Below are positions 1 to 11,826 of a stretch of 64,000 bases of DNA, piece after piece. The notes beneath the pieces were generated by a model that was not told the origin of the DNA, made no database searches, and saw only the letters and a list, made by a program, of their open reading frames with translations. Where the stretch lies: contig OY997588.1 in the NCBI GenBank assembly GCA_963921825.1, positions 8,446,001 to 8,510,000 on the forward strand. The letters are read 5' to 3'. Made by a program: the position numbers and the translations under genes. Every line of letters begins with the position of its first letter. Position 1 is the stretch's first letter. Source of the DNA: Erodium maritimum. Its lineage: Eukaryota; Streptophyta; Magnoliopsida; Geraniales; Geraniaceae.

Positions 1-1629
1 CTGCACACTTTCCTTCTTCATCAACCATGGCAGATCCAATCCATCTTGAGCTCTACACCCCAATTCGTTGCTACACACCATAACTCCATCTGGGTTCTCT
101 GCAATTTGATGTTCCAATCTCCTCCATCGACTCTGCAATGCAGTCTAAGGACATCATCACCGTCATAGAGAAATCGGTTTTGATGGGTGATTTGGAAATT
201 AATCAGCTTTTTACTGAAAGAAACTGGAACTGATTTGGTTAGCAGTCGTCGGGACCCGAACTGCTGCCTCGTGTCCCACCGCCGGCTAGAAATCCGTCGA
301 TCGCTCTTCTTTCCTTCGTTGGTGGCCTTTGAAAGGTATAATGGTCAGAACCAGAGAGAAGAGGAAGAAGATGAACCAGATTGGAGATCCAAATATTGCA
401 GTTGCTCAGCTGCCGATTCTCTGGTTAGCATCTCATATACAAATAGCTCTAGTTAATAAGAGAAGCATAGGGTTAAATAAAATAATTTTATAGAAATGCC
501 GGAAATTAAAAAAAAATTGAAACAAAGTTTGGGGTGCTGCATATCAAGGGATGTCTAGAAGGTTAAAGAGAGTTAGATTGATCGATCTTAGGGTTTTTTC
601 TTTTATGGATGACCTTTTAATCGTCGGTATCGTCAAGTATATTTTTCTTATGGTAAAAACTAAACACATCCGTTTAGGGTTCGAGAGAACAATAGGCATC
701 TATTGAGGACTAGGTTTTGGGCGCCTCCTCTCCAGTGAATGTTAGGTATGAGTCTCGTCTTTCTTTTTCGTCATCGTTTTTTACACGGTGGTCACCAGAT
801 GGCAACGACTGCAGAAGGCATCGAAGCTACTCGGTCAGTGGATTTGGGATTCGGGGAGTGGGACGGTAAGATGGTGTATCCCCGACGAATCAAGACGAAG
901 GGTTGATCGGTCCCCTCCGAGCGGAACATCCTAGTTTGTTCTGGAAAACATGATCTATCAGGATGCGGTCGAATAGTCACCAATGCAGGTCTTCTCAAGG
1001 TTCCTAGGACAACTTTGATCCTAGGACGATTTTTTGTTTCATGTGTTTTTATGTTTTCTATTTTAGTTCTTAGCACGTTGGTAATCGTAATCCCCGATCC
1101 ATTTGGACTCCTTCCCAACCACTTCCCATTAATATTTTCATGAACTAGTACATCGACAAGACCTTCTCGTCGGATTAGTCACTGATATATAATAATGAGT
1201 ACTGGACCTCTGGTACCTCATTACCACTTTAGTTGTGGGTGCTGCTACTGTGCTGCGCCATCATCGCAATAAGGCCATTTCAGGTCCATGGTTCAAAGCA
1301 CTGTGCCAATATAAAAAGCAAGTTGCTCCCTTTCATAAAGTTGAGTTCTTGATCAATAAAGTTACACGTTTGCCCTCAATCCTATTCCAAATTTTCAATA
1401 ATCTGCCACTGTAATCCAATATACTCCATTAATACACCAAAATTGCAGCATCATATCTTTATTTCCATATGAAAAAATTACAATGTACATGGTTTTGTAT
1501 GGAAGCCAATCTCGTAGATCAATGGCATTTACATTTTCTGTAGCTTTGCTTAGTTAACAATCTGTACAGTAATACACACCAACCTTGCCAATGATGATGA
1601 TGATGATGAACAAAGCTCTAGGAAATACT
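1..1629. other. Gene-poor flank downstream of NADK2
   Basis: I see no recognisable gene here. Short open frames at 187-456 (plus) and 792-1118 (minus) have no motif that I recognise and no splice-supported extension. The part nearest 1630 must contain the 3' UTR of the minus-strand NAD kinase gene; its limit cannot be set by eye. Positions 1591-1608 carry a short ATG trinucleotide run. Confidence 0.5.
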
Positions 1630-4600
1630 TCAAAGAGCCTTTTGATCAAGCCTCTCATTCCAGTTGAGGCACCTGATCAAGCTGTGAAACCAATCACCAG
1701 TTTGGTCATATTTGTTGACGGTTGGGAGCGGGTGCTGACTCATAGATATTCTCACAGAATCTCCCCTAGACAGTTGCTGCCTCCTCTTTCCATCAAAAGA
1801 AACCCAAGCATTGCTTCGGGCGTCCTTTGGTATCTGCTCCAACAGAACAATTTCAATCTTAATCATCAAAGAAACTATAGCACACTCAAACAGTGATCTT
1901 GATAGGGTAATTGCTAAAAAAAGGCAGTGTGGTTGACACCTTTGGCAAGTTGGTTATCATGTACTGAAAGGTGTTGCAGGTTGCTACCGTGTGGTGTGCG
2001 ATTTTGAAACCATTAGTGACAGCGTTAAAAATGAAGGAAAAGACAATTTTACCCCTATAAAATAACAGAATCTAATACTTCAGAATTAAAAATAAACAGA
2101 TTTATTTTGGACTTTTCATTTTCTTATTCAAGTGGGAAAATGGTATTTTTAAGAAGATTTTTTAAAACTTTTGGTTGAAGAGTAAAATTGGTGTTTTCAA
2201 AAAATTGGGAAGTCATGTGACCAAACTCATCCCTTTTTCGTTAACCATACCTGATGCCACGGGTGCAAAAAATTAAACCTCACGGTACCAACTTGCAACA
2301 CTTTTCAGTACAGGGTACCAATTTGCAAAGGTGTCAACCACATGGCTTTTCTTTTGCAACCATCCCATCTTTATATGTATACGAGATAAGTTTCACCTTC
2401 AATTCAAGTCTTGCAGAATCTGGAAGAATAACTGGTCTAAATGAGAGGGAATGTGGACAGATTGGAGTGAAGAGCATACAGGGAACATTTGGATGTACCT
2501 GATTTTCAGATTAGTTATGGTCAATTAATATAAGTTTCTGCAGTAGAAACAACAATCAAGAGCCCAATATAAGCCACAAACAATTTGAGGACAAAAAAGA
2601 ATCAATTTAACGGCATGAAAACCTTGCCTTTTCTTAACCCAAGACAAAAAAAAAGGGATAATTGTCAAAACATGCACTAAAGTTTCGTCCACAAATGAAA
2701 TAGTGCACAACGTTTCGTCCACGTTGTGTGGCTACCCTAAAGTTTCGTCCACAAAATGAAATAGTGCACAACGTTTCGTCCATGCTGTGTGGCTACCCTA
2801 AAGTTTCGTCCAAAAATGAGGCTACCCTAAAGTAATTTGCTGATTTAGGTTTCATAAGTAATTTTAGTAACAAACGTTCGTGGACGAAACTTTAGGGTAG
2901 CCACACAACGTGGACGAAACATTGTGCACTATTTCATTTGTGGACGAAACTTTAGTGCATGTTTTGACCATTATCCCCAAAAAAATGAGTAAAGAAAGAA
3001 AAGGCCAGCTTAACTGTGTGAATCATAATAAACAAGAAAAATAGGGATAATCTCATTCAGCTACCCCTAAGTTCGCACCATTTTCAACTAACTGCCAGGC
3101 TACCCCGAAATGTAAAGATTTTTTTGACGACCCCCTCAAGTTTTTTTAGTCTCATGTTACCCAACACAGTAAATTTGGGGGCAGGGAATGACAGGAATAC
3201 CCTCATGTAAAAATAAAATAAACAAATAAATAATAAGGTTACTTTCATCATTTCACACCCAAAAAGTTGACGGAATTAGGGTAGATTGGGACCAACAAAA
3301 ACTTAGGGGGTTGCCAAAAAAAGAAAATTAAACTCGGGTAGTCGGTTAAAAAAGGTGCATACTTCAGGGTAGCTAAGTAAGATTTTCCCTAGAAAATATG
3401 AAAATTGAAAGTTCAAAACTTACAGAAAGTAGAAACCAAGAAACTCAAAATTTGGAAGCACTATTTCTACATAAATTTATAGAATTGAGAATTTGAAAGG
3501 CAAGGAAAACATTACTGACCATGGAACCTCCGGCTGCTGTAGAGTAAGCTGTACTTCCGGTAGGTGTGGCTACTATGACTCCATCACCTTGAACCTAGAG
3601 GGACATGTTACTGTATGTATGGATCAAATATAGCATTGACATGCTGTAGCAACATCTGAAAGTTTTAAATACTATACATGGGCCTATAAGCATGCATAAT
3701 TGCAATGAATTCATTCTCACCTTGGTTATAAGACGATCATGTTCATAACATTCAATCTTGGAAAGGTAAGGATTAGAGCCACGATCAACGACAACCTCAT
3801 TCAGGACATCAAATACTTTTCCAGGCATTGCTTTACCATTTCTGAAGATTTCACACCGGAGACGCATTCTAAGTGTAATATAAACACCATCTTGTGTTTC
3901 GTTCCCTTGGATGACATGCCTTAGGTCCTGCCTGTAGCCTTGAAACTATATCAACAAAAGATTTTACTGGTAAATACTAGATTTTATGAGTAAATGAAGA
4001 AACACACTGATTAATGTAAGGGAAAGGTACATTTTGAGACATGAACTTCGCCACAAGTCAAGTATCATATATGAACTTTAAAATTGACAAATTTCATATA
4101 TGAACTTTGTGTCTAATGATTGTTTTGTAAATTTTCTTACACTTCCTTGATAGCTAATATATAGATATATTTTCCTCTCCAAACATCTTTACATCTCCTT
4201 AAAGTTCATGTAAGAAAATGCACATTCTCCTTGTAAAAAAATTTAAGTTAAGCCAAGGAGCTTACAGTGTGGGATGTGAGAAAACCGAGAGATCCAAGAT
4301 TAAAGGATACAACAGGGGGAACAGGTCCTCTAAATAAATTTGATGCATGGAGTATGACCCCATCTCCACCTAAGCATGCCACAAAATCAACCCGTTCATG
4401 AAGATCACTGCATTTATAGGGAATCCATGGAGGTGAGCACATTCTCAATAAAGTATATAGACATGTAGAATTCCGAAATATACTTCAACATTTCAGCTTT
4501 AGAAACCAAGGGTTGTAGGGGAAGTGACAAAAGATCTCATGTAATAAGCATGAGGTCGCTAGTTTTAATCCCCATACCATACCTGCAGTTATTGCAGATA

Positions 4601-7600
4601 AAAAAACATTTCAACTTTCAATCACATGATCTAGTGGGTCAAGTGGCAAAAATGCTATTTTCTACCTTTGGGAGGTCTTGAGCCCAAAATCCTGATACAT
4701 TTGAAAGCTGATAAAAAAATCAAAGGATCTAGTACCTGGTGTCTTGACTATAAAAGGTTTGAACAAATCCGAACCCTGGGATTCGGGCAAATATGTCGTG
4801 CACATCAGGTTCAACAAGAACATTCATTTTCTCTTGGTAATACAAAAAGGTGGCAACCTACAAAAATAGATGCATAAAATATAGTTGAGATGAATGCACA
4901 AAAATCAAACCAATGACTTGCTTTAGTCGATTAAGTCATTATCTTACGATATACCAGTAGAAAGTCACAATATATCACCCTAAATACCATTTTTCTTGAT
5001 TAACTATCCCTTAACTAAAACAAGAAGGTCCTACTAAAAAATAAAAATTCATACCAACCTACACTCATCCTACCTAACCATACCAACATAAGACGACTTT
5101 GGTAAGGATATGAAAACTGTACATTTCAAATTCAAAAGGTAGTGGTCTAACTACAATCAATCATGACCAAGTCCAAATACAGTGTAAAATCATAAGGAAC
5201 CTGCACCAATGAACTATGAAAGGGACCAGAGCCATATGGTTCCTGTGTTTGAGAATTAGGATGCATAAGCTTGCACATTGAGCCATCATCAGCTACAATT
5301 GTCCACAGATGACCATGTAATGAACAAGTTTTATTCCTTACTTTATAAAGCTATAAATCTACAAAAGCACGTCCTCTTCAAAATGTCGATAATTATATTG
5401 CTCTAAACTACTACAAATAATAGAGCATACTTCATAGGACTAACATGGAAACATCACGTATTCTGTATGAACTATAAGAGGTTAACAATTTCAGCATAGA
5501 TACCTTTAAAGTAAATCAACGCGCATTATTGCATTTAATAACACGCAAAGCGGGAACTGTAATGGGCATGAAATTGATAGAACTTGAATACAAGAAAACA
5601 CACACTTTGCAAATCATTTGATGTATGGAAGTCTCAACTTCCAGTGCCTTGAAATGAGAATGTTAATGCACAAGAAATGAAAGGGTTGCAAGTACCTCTT
5701 TAGCTTCTTCCATGAGTTCTTGTCCCAACTTTTTTAGCAATAAAACCGTCTTCGGTGTAGATTTCCACATAAGCATCTGCTGCTGGGTAGTAGGATGAGT
5801 GAAGGCCAAAGAGGATTCAGTTACCTTTTCGCGGGTACAAGAGAATCCATCGGTTCGCACTAAAAACATCTCTGCTTTTTTTCTTGACTGTACCCTCACG
5901 ACACCAGTTGTAGATGCACGCATATTTCCTTCAACAGTTACCGAGTCCTTGTTAGTTGCTCCAACATTGGCCTTTTGACCCTCCAGGACTCTTTTAGACA
6001 CGGCATGTTCACCTGAGCTATAACTTGCCCTCGTAGAGAGACCATTTTCAGGCATAGTCTCTCCTTTACCAAGCCCATTAACAATACGACTAACAGAAAT
6101 ACAATTATCACCACCCAAATACACTCTATTGTAAGCTTGAGGTTGCAGAGACCTTGGAGGTAGATACATACCTACCTGGCCGTTGGTAGAGCTATTCATA
6201 TTGACAACCTCTTCAAGCCTTGAAACAGGACCATTACCGATATGATCACCTCTCTGTGTTTTTACATTATAGGTATCTTTTGGTAGTTGATTGCTAAAAT
6301 AAACAGGAGGAGAAACCTTTTTACTTTTGAAAAACCGGCCCATCTCCTTTCTGGAGAAAACATTACGAGGAGGAAATTGTGCCTTTAAAGGATCTATGTC
6401 ATGGCAGAAGCTTGCTGCAACCTCAACCCCATTATCATCTGGTTGTGCCAATCCTGTGCCTTGCATAGAAACAGTGTTATTATAAGCCCCATTAGTGCCT
6501 TGATATTTGTTATAAGCATCTTGAGACGATTCATGATGGGATTCACCATATGAACTATATATCAAGTCCAAACTTCCTTGAGATTTATTTTCCTCTTCCA
6601 TGAGTGGCCTTCCATTAATGGGTTGGTTGGAGACAAACAGTGATGCACGGCGAGTCATGCACTGCTTCCATCTGGATATCATAGCAGAAGTTCTCCAAAC
6701 ACCTTCCTTACTGTGTAGATAAATGGGTTTCTTGCTACAATCTGATAACAATGAAGCAAACTTCTCAACCTGTTCCTTTGAAGGCGCCATCCCTACTTCA
6801 ACCGGAAGTTTGAGCACTTCAACTTTTCCCGACAAAATAGCATCATCAATAGCTGCTTGATAAAAATCATCTTTCACCATCTCAGCTCTAAGATCTACAA
6901 TAGTTTTAAATCCTTTCTCCAATAACCACATCAGACCTTCTTCTGTCACCTGACCACCTCTCCAGAAAGCTACCTCAGAATCTTTGTCTATAACATCATC
7001 TTTAGAAACAGACTGATGAACTTGATTCCAGTTAGCAAACAATGTATGACAGGGATCACCATCACCGCGAGGAAAGCCAGTATCATAGCAAATGTTTTGC
7101 AGCCTCTGTAGTTTCCTCCATACACTTAAACACCGATCATCTTCTGGTGTCAAATAGTATTCAAGAGCTACATGCAAGCTCTCACTGCACCTTTTCATCT
7201 CTCTCCTGAAGATAGCCAATGGTGGCAGCTTATCTTCCAATGCATTTACATCTTCGATGCGAAAGGAATTTATGATCGGTGATCTTCCAGAAAGAACATC
7301 CTCCCTTCCTTTGTTTAGAAGAGATAACATGCAACCAAGAACTGATACTATTTTATCTTCCAACATAGGTTTTTCCTCAGATGGGAATCCATAGGAAACA
7401 CTGCACTCTCCAGTCAATGGACTGCATAATTTGTCCATTAATGCAGTATGAAGCTGCTCGGCAGCTCTAAATATTCTACAATAAGCCTCGACTTCTGCAA
7501 TATCCCCAGGAACTGGACCAACCCAATGTAGTTTAGATAAATCATGAGACTGGAAAGTCTGCAAAAAGAAAGAGAGCAGCATCGGTTTAAGAAACAAACA

Positions 7601-8614
7601 AAGCAGCAAAATGATTATAAAACAGCTAAAATGAAGACAATAACATCCCATGACTGGGAGGAAGAAAACGATGCCTAAAACCACAACAATATAAATGCTA
7701 TCGACATAAATCAAGAAAAAGAGATTCAGAAGAATATAACTACGCAATAACTTAGACAGCTACTTGAACGAATACGCAGAAAGCAAATTTGAACTCATCA
7801 CCATGGATTCAAACTACTATGTCAAAACATTCTCATACCTCATTTCTTTTCGCCCATTTCAACCTAAACAAGAACCCACTAGTATTCCACAAAATGCACA
7901 CAAACAATCCACATCAGGGCAACTAAATACCTCAACCAGATTATAATTTCCTTGAGAAAATTCTGATAGTTGTCGAACAACTATACCACAATTCTATTAG
8001 CCCACACTCATCAAAACAAGAATCCGAACCAAACCCATTTAAATTCCACAAAATGCACACAAACGAACCCACATTATATACACAATCAAATATCTCAGTC
8101 AGGGTAAGATTTTTCTCAACATTCTGAAATTTGTCAAACAACCCTACTGCTTTTCTATCAGCGCAAAACAAGACTCCTAATCAAACCCATTCATATTCCA
8201 CAAAATGCACACAAACAAACCAACATCTATACAATCAAATACCTTATCCAGCAAACATTTTTTCAAACAACATCTTCTACTTCATTTCCCAATAAAAACA
8301 ATCAAATTGAGCAACAACAAAAAAAACTCAGTCAGTCACTGGCAGTTGCAAGAACATACAACCTGAGAATCCAAACCAAGATTGTAAGCAGAGGATTCCG
8401 AAATCTCTGCACTGACAGCAACATTGAGCCGTCTTCTGGGTCGCTCCTTCCTAAGCAACTTGTACCCGAGCCCAAACCCGAGTACCTTAGCTCCACCCGA
8501 AAGCCGATAAACTTTATGCGAGCAATGCGAGGAGGGCGAGAGACCGGTCGCCGGAACGGAACGATTCATGTCGCCGACCCCGACGATGTGACACATGAGG
8601 CAAGATGTCCCCAT
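1630..8614 (-). CDS. NADK2: NAD kinase 2, chloroplastic (8 exons)
   Basis: Phosphorylates NAD+ to NADP+ in the plastid stroma, supplying the electron acceptor of photosynthesis. Coding exons: 8614-8363, 7558-5696, 4857-4736, 4407-4266, 3945-3721, 3594-3520, 2498-2397, 1833-1630. All have GT-AG borders and the phases sum to 994 residues, close to the Arabidopsis length of about 985. The N-terminus is rich in Ser and Arg, as in a transit peptide. Residues about 85-705 form the long plant-specific regulatory region, which in Arabidopsis binds calmodulin. It includes a phosphatase-like fold with motif [10 protein letters not shown]. The kinase domain shows GGDG (about 759-762), NE in VLNEVV (about 842) and the glycine/threonine motif [10 protein letters not shown] chose the first ATG of exon 1; other starts are not excluded. 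Introns hold SINEs and foldback elements listed separately. Identity is recognised from the family; expression is not shown. Confidence 0.96.
1905..2366. mobile_element. Foldback (Mutator-like) element in the last NADK2 intron
   Basis: Long inverted repeat: the left arm begins GGGTAATTGC and reads into GTGTGGTTGACACCTTTG. The right arm, read in reverse complement, begins GGGATGGTTGC and contains the same GTGTGGTTGACACCTTTG. It is flanked by atcttgata (1896-1904) and atctttata (2367-2375), a 9-bp TSD with one mismatch. There is no coding capacity. A 9-bp TSD is typical of Mutator-like elements; that class is inferred. Confidence 0.75.
2655..2978. mobile_element. Foldback element, GTTTCGTCCAC family, copy 1
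   Basis: Inverted repeat of 324 bp in NADK2 intron 6. The ends are GGGATAATTGTCAAAACATG and its near-perfect complement. The arms are built from repeated units containing GTTTCGTCCAC and GTGTGGCTACCC. The same units form the element at 21388-21714. Both flanks are A-rich, so a TSD cannot be judged. Confidence 0.8.
3044..3389. mobile_element. Foldback element in NADK2 intron 6
   Basis: Inverted repeat of about 346 bp. The left end is GGGATAATCTCATTCAGCTA; the right end in reverse complement is GGGAAAATCTTACTTAGCTA. Both arms continue with TACCC, then GCACC and ACTACC/ACTGCC blocks. The A-rich flanks (agaaaaat and agaaaatat) are compatible with a diverged 9-bp TSD. It lies only 65 bp from the previous foldback. 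No open frame. Confidence 0.7.
4020..4231. repeat. Possible short foldback element in NADK2 intron 4
   Basis: The left end reads GGGAAAGGTACATTTTGAGACATGAACTT. The right end in reverse complement reads GGAGAATGTGCATTTTCTTACATGAACTT. The pairing is partial and the TSD is unclear. Inside are two copies of a CATATATGAACTTT unit. It resembles the other GGG-ended foldbacks, but the boundary is uncertain. Confidence 0.4.
4501..4605 (+). mobile_element. tRNA-derived SINE, copy 1 (NADK2 intron 3)
   Basis: Short retroposon with an A-box-like TGTAGGGGAAGTGACAAAAG and a B-box-like GGTCGCTAGTTTTAATCCCC, ending in an A-rich tail (gataaaaaa). It is flanked by acatttcagcttt (4488-4500) and acatttcaacttt (4606-4618), a 13-bp TSD with one mismatch. 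Orientation is plus, so antisense to NADK2. The SINE class is inferred from the two boxes, tail and TSD. Confidence 0.65.
4632..4723 (+). mobile_element. tRNA-derived SINE, copy 2, abutting an NADK2 splice donor
   Basis: A second Pol III-type unit: A-box-like GGGTCAAGTGGCAAAAATGC, B-box-like GAGGTCTTGAGCCCAAAATCC, and a tail with an A run (gataaaaaaatc). GATCTAGT occurs on both sides (about 4628 and 4727), compatible with a short TSD. The right copy overlaps the region just inside the donor of NADK2 exon 3 (exon ends at 4736, minus strand). Confidence 0.5.
7870..8245. repeat. Degenerate tandem triplication in NADK2 intron 1
   Basis: Three copies of a unit of about 150-160 bp. Each carries ATTCCACAAAATGCACACAAAC (starts near 7884, 8043 and 8195), followed by an ACATC/ACATTAT stretch and a TCAAATA(C/T)CT block. 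The copies differ at many positions, so the duplication is not recent. Confidence 0.7.
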
Positions 8615-10288
8615 TGGAAGATGGGTTTGTCCTGACTTTTCTAAGTCTGCTCCTTTTTCCGGTTTCTGATTTTGGGTTTTTATTTTCCACGAAAATGTGT
8701 AGGAGGGTGTTTGGATGCCTAGAAAAATTTCATTAGTGTGGATATCATCTGTAACGGAACTATACGATTGGAGTGGAGCCTGGACTGATTCATCAAAACT
8801 GTCACTGTTATTGTCTACTGTATATCTTTTGATTTGTAGCTTTTTTTTATTTGAAGAGACCCGGCTATTCCAGGAACAATCTAAAGTTGGACTGATTCCA
8901 CATGCTTGGCTATTCAGCTATAGGCTATAGCACATATGATTCATTGTCTTATTCGACCTGATGCAGCCCGCACCGAAAGATCTGAAGCGGTTGAAAGGGG
9001 AATGGACAATCAGGGAGAACACCAAACGAAAGGGAAAAGGGTCCATCGGATTTGCACCGATGGTGGCAGGGCGAGACGTGCATCCTCATACACGCCTCGA
9101 TGTTTGGTAGTCCACTCATGTGCCTAAGCGAGGCCGTTGAGCAGCCCTCGCCTGGGGGATTCTTTGGTAGTCCGATTCCCTACGTCGTGAGATTCTTGGG
9201 TAGTCAGGTCGCGTAATCAGATGGTTGATTGTGGAAGGTGGCCAATCTGAGGCGCCTACAGAGGAGATCATTGTCATAAGGCTAAGGTCCAGGGCGGTGT
9301 TTCAGTACTTCCTCTCCTTTTAGTCAGGTAGAATAGATCGTGTGATGGTTCCCGTCGATCGAAGCAGTTTTGGATGGGATGGATCGGGGAACCATCAGAT
9401 GGGTATATATCCTTCACGGTGGGGTGCATATCAATCTCGGATCGGTGCTCCATGGAAACAATAGTGGTGGAGGTCACCGAGAATCTAGCAGGAACCCCCC
9501 AACATCGACAAGACGGAGATCGATTGGTTCTGCATCGACAAGGCTTGGGGAGGCGCAGGGGATGACGGTCGTGGTCACTATACAATCGGGGGCAAGGTGG
9601 ACGGTCCCTCTTTTTCTTTAGCCTGATCCGTTTGACGAATACTCGAGAAGGAGCCGACGACATGACACGTGAGGCGGTGGTAGATATCGTGTGGGAGACG
9701 ACGCCGATGTTACAATGGTGGTTGGGGGAGCAGTAAAACTTGACATGATGGACAGGGTGCACGAATACAATTATGTCATAATAGTGGTGGGAGGGAATAG
9801 GGAGAGTGATAGTGGAGTCTTGATAAGGCCAGCACCGATTGGGATCAGAAGACGTCGTCGTTGACAAAGAGGGTTGGAGAAGAAACGGGAGGGCGAAACG
9901 AACCCTAAAGGTACAATTTTATATGTAAATTTTTATTATCAAGGAAATTATCGAATAGTTATTAGTTAATGAATCATTAAACATGTTATTAGTTAAGGAA
10001 ATTATTAAATAAGTAATATTAAATCGTCGTCACATAGAGATTCTATATAGGCCATAAATGAAGATTGGATCCGAATGGACGTCGATGAATCATCTGGTTG
10101 GTTTTTCGGTCTAATCCCACATTTTGGGCCAATTCTCCATTTTGGGATGATTCAGCACCCGATTCGGCACGGAAAAGAATATACTGTGGACGGTCTAACA
10201 AGTATAGACTAATGCAAAATAACTTCTTTCACAGCTCGAAAGTCGTGAATTGATTTTACTCGAACTTGCTACCAAAATAAACCACTGG
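8615..10288. other. NADK2 upstream region and unassigned sequence
   Basis: The first few hundred bases should hold the NADK2 promoter and 5' UTR; I see no certain TATA box. From about 8930 to 9930 the base composition becomes GC-richer, with open frames on both strands (for example 9274-9867, minus). None shows a domain I know, and frames overlap on both strands, so they are probably chance or decayed transposon sequence. 9900-10280 is AT-rich and appears empty. Confidence 0.4.
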
Positions 10289-10977
10289 TTTATTTTTCTC
10301 ATCTTTTTTTTTTGAAACGGGTAACCGTAGACTTTCATTACTACCAAAAGGTAATCAGACATGATGAGACGTGACCGCCTCGGGTTCCAGATATTTGTCC
10401 GGGCCGACCGTAGCAAGCCCGACGCTCATGGACCCATAATAATAGCCCACTTGAAATCGTGGGCAACAACTCAAGACAACTCCCTACCATCGTTCCAACA
10501 TAACGAGGCAAAACAAATCAAGTTCCAAAATCCTCAAAAAGTAAAATATCCCAAAACGAAAATAAATAATAGTAAAAAACATAAATAAAAGGTGCTGATA
10601 ATGCAGGCTGCCCGGCACCTCCCAGCAATGGCTGTCCCGGGTCTGTAGGTATAGTCTGGGGCCGACTCCACCCACCCCTGCTGGGACAGATCATTCCTCC
10701 ATCGGAGGCCTCTGGACCTCCGCTCCGTCTACTCGATCCTCCCCCTGAAAGGTCGGATACTAGGGTTGCTGTTGGGTAGTCGGATCTCCCCTCTACTTCT
10801 TTGTCTCCGGTGGGCGTGCATACATCGAACCACTTCTAGTCTTCAGAGTGGTCATCTTGCCTTTGCCTCTACTGGGCCCACCTTTCCCTAGGCTCTCCTG
10901 GGGGTCTGTTAGATAGCCCAGTGGATATGTCTCCTTCCCCTCCCTCATCATCGCATAGTATCCGGGGGCAGCTCGGA

Positions 10978-11826
10978 TCACAGGGACAACAGCAGGGTGG
11001 ATGTTAGCCAGGTAGTCAGGCTTTGTGGACTTGGGTGGCGGTGTGGGTGCTCCATGGCCACCCCCTGCAGTAAATTGGTCAACCCTTCTCGGTTAACCTT
11101 AGCCAGGTAGTCAAGCTTCGGAGTGCCTGCAGTGGACGATTCAGCGCCCATGGTGATTTCCCTAGTCCGGACCATAGAGTTCAGGGTTAGGTCACTCAGG
11201 AGGTACGTGATCGCCGGGTGTGATGCTGGGGGGGGGGGGGGTACATTCCAGACCATTCGCAGTAACCGGTCCACATCCTGGTCCCTTGGGACCAGAATAG
11301 AAGTATCATACCGAATCTCCTCCCGGCCAATCCCCGGTAACAGGGTCTGGCAGCTCGGTAACCTGTGTGTCAGCATGCCGCACCTGCGACAAAAATCCAC
11401 CACTCTCTCGTGCTGTAAATCAATCACAACAGAGGAATCAGTACCTGGGAAGCGGAGGCGGGTTCTGCGCCGTAAGGGTCGAGACAGTTCCATCCGAACC
11501 CTCAGCCAGAGATGCATGTCCTCCTGTCTGGCCGTCAGAATTGGGGCCGACATGATTTGCGTGCCTATGCTGCTCGCAACGAGACCCCAGATGTATTGAT
11601 TTTTGGCTCCTCCCAGGATATTCAGCGCCCGGACCCCGAGTTTCACATGATTGAAACTGATCTCTTCCGCCCGATCGAATCGCCGAAGCGGTTCGAGGAG
11701 AAGGGGGTATCCTTTAAAGCTCCAGGGACCCCTATGGCAGATGTCTTCCATGGCCTTGGCTGACGGGAAATGGTAGCCCGTGACTCGGGAGACATGAATT
11801 CCACCCGAATCCCCGTAACCTTCCAT
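10978..11826 (-). pseudogene. LINE ORF1-like protein, DUF4283 + CCHC zinc knuckle, frameshifted
   Basis: The reading frame shows HFPSAKAMEDICHRGPWSFKG, typical of the DUF4283 nucleic-acid binding region of plant LINE ORF1 proteins, then LRVRMELSRPLRR and a zinc knuckle CRRCGMLTHRLPSC (C-x2-C-x4-H-x4-C). The N-terminal part continues in other frames upstream (11837-12713), where a Pro-rich leader can be read at 12060-12713. At least one frameshift near 11800-11950 therefore breaks the gene. In intact elements this protein binds the element's RNA; this copy is unlikely to be functional. Confidence 0.7.
11229..11241 (+). repeat. Poly-G tract
   Basis: Uninterrupted G run inside the LINE ORF1 remnant. 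It may be a site of sequencing or replication slippage that adds to the frame damage there. Confidence 0.6.

Noticed and set aside
9274..9867. 197-codon open frame on the minus strand
   Set aside because: No recognisable domain. Overlapping open frames exist on the other strand and the composition is GC-rich; probably chance in decayed repeat sequence.
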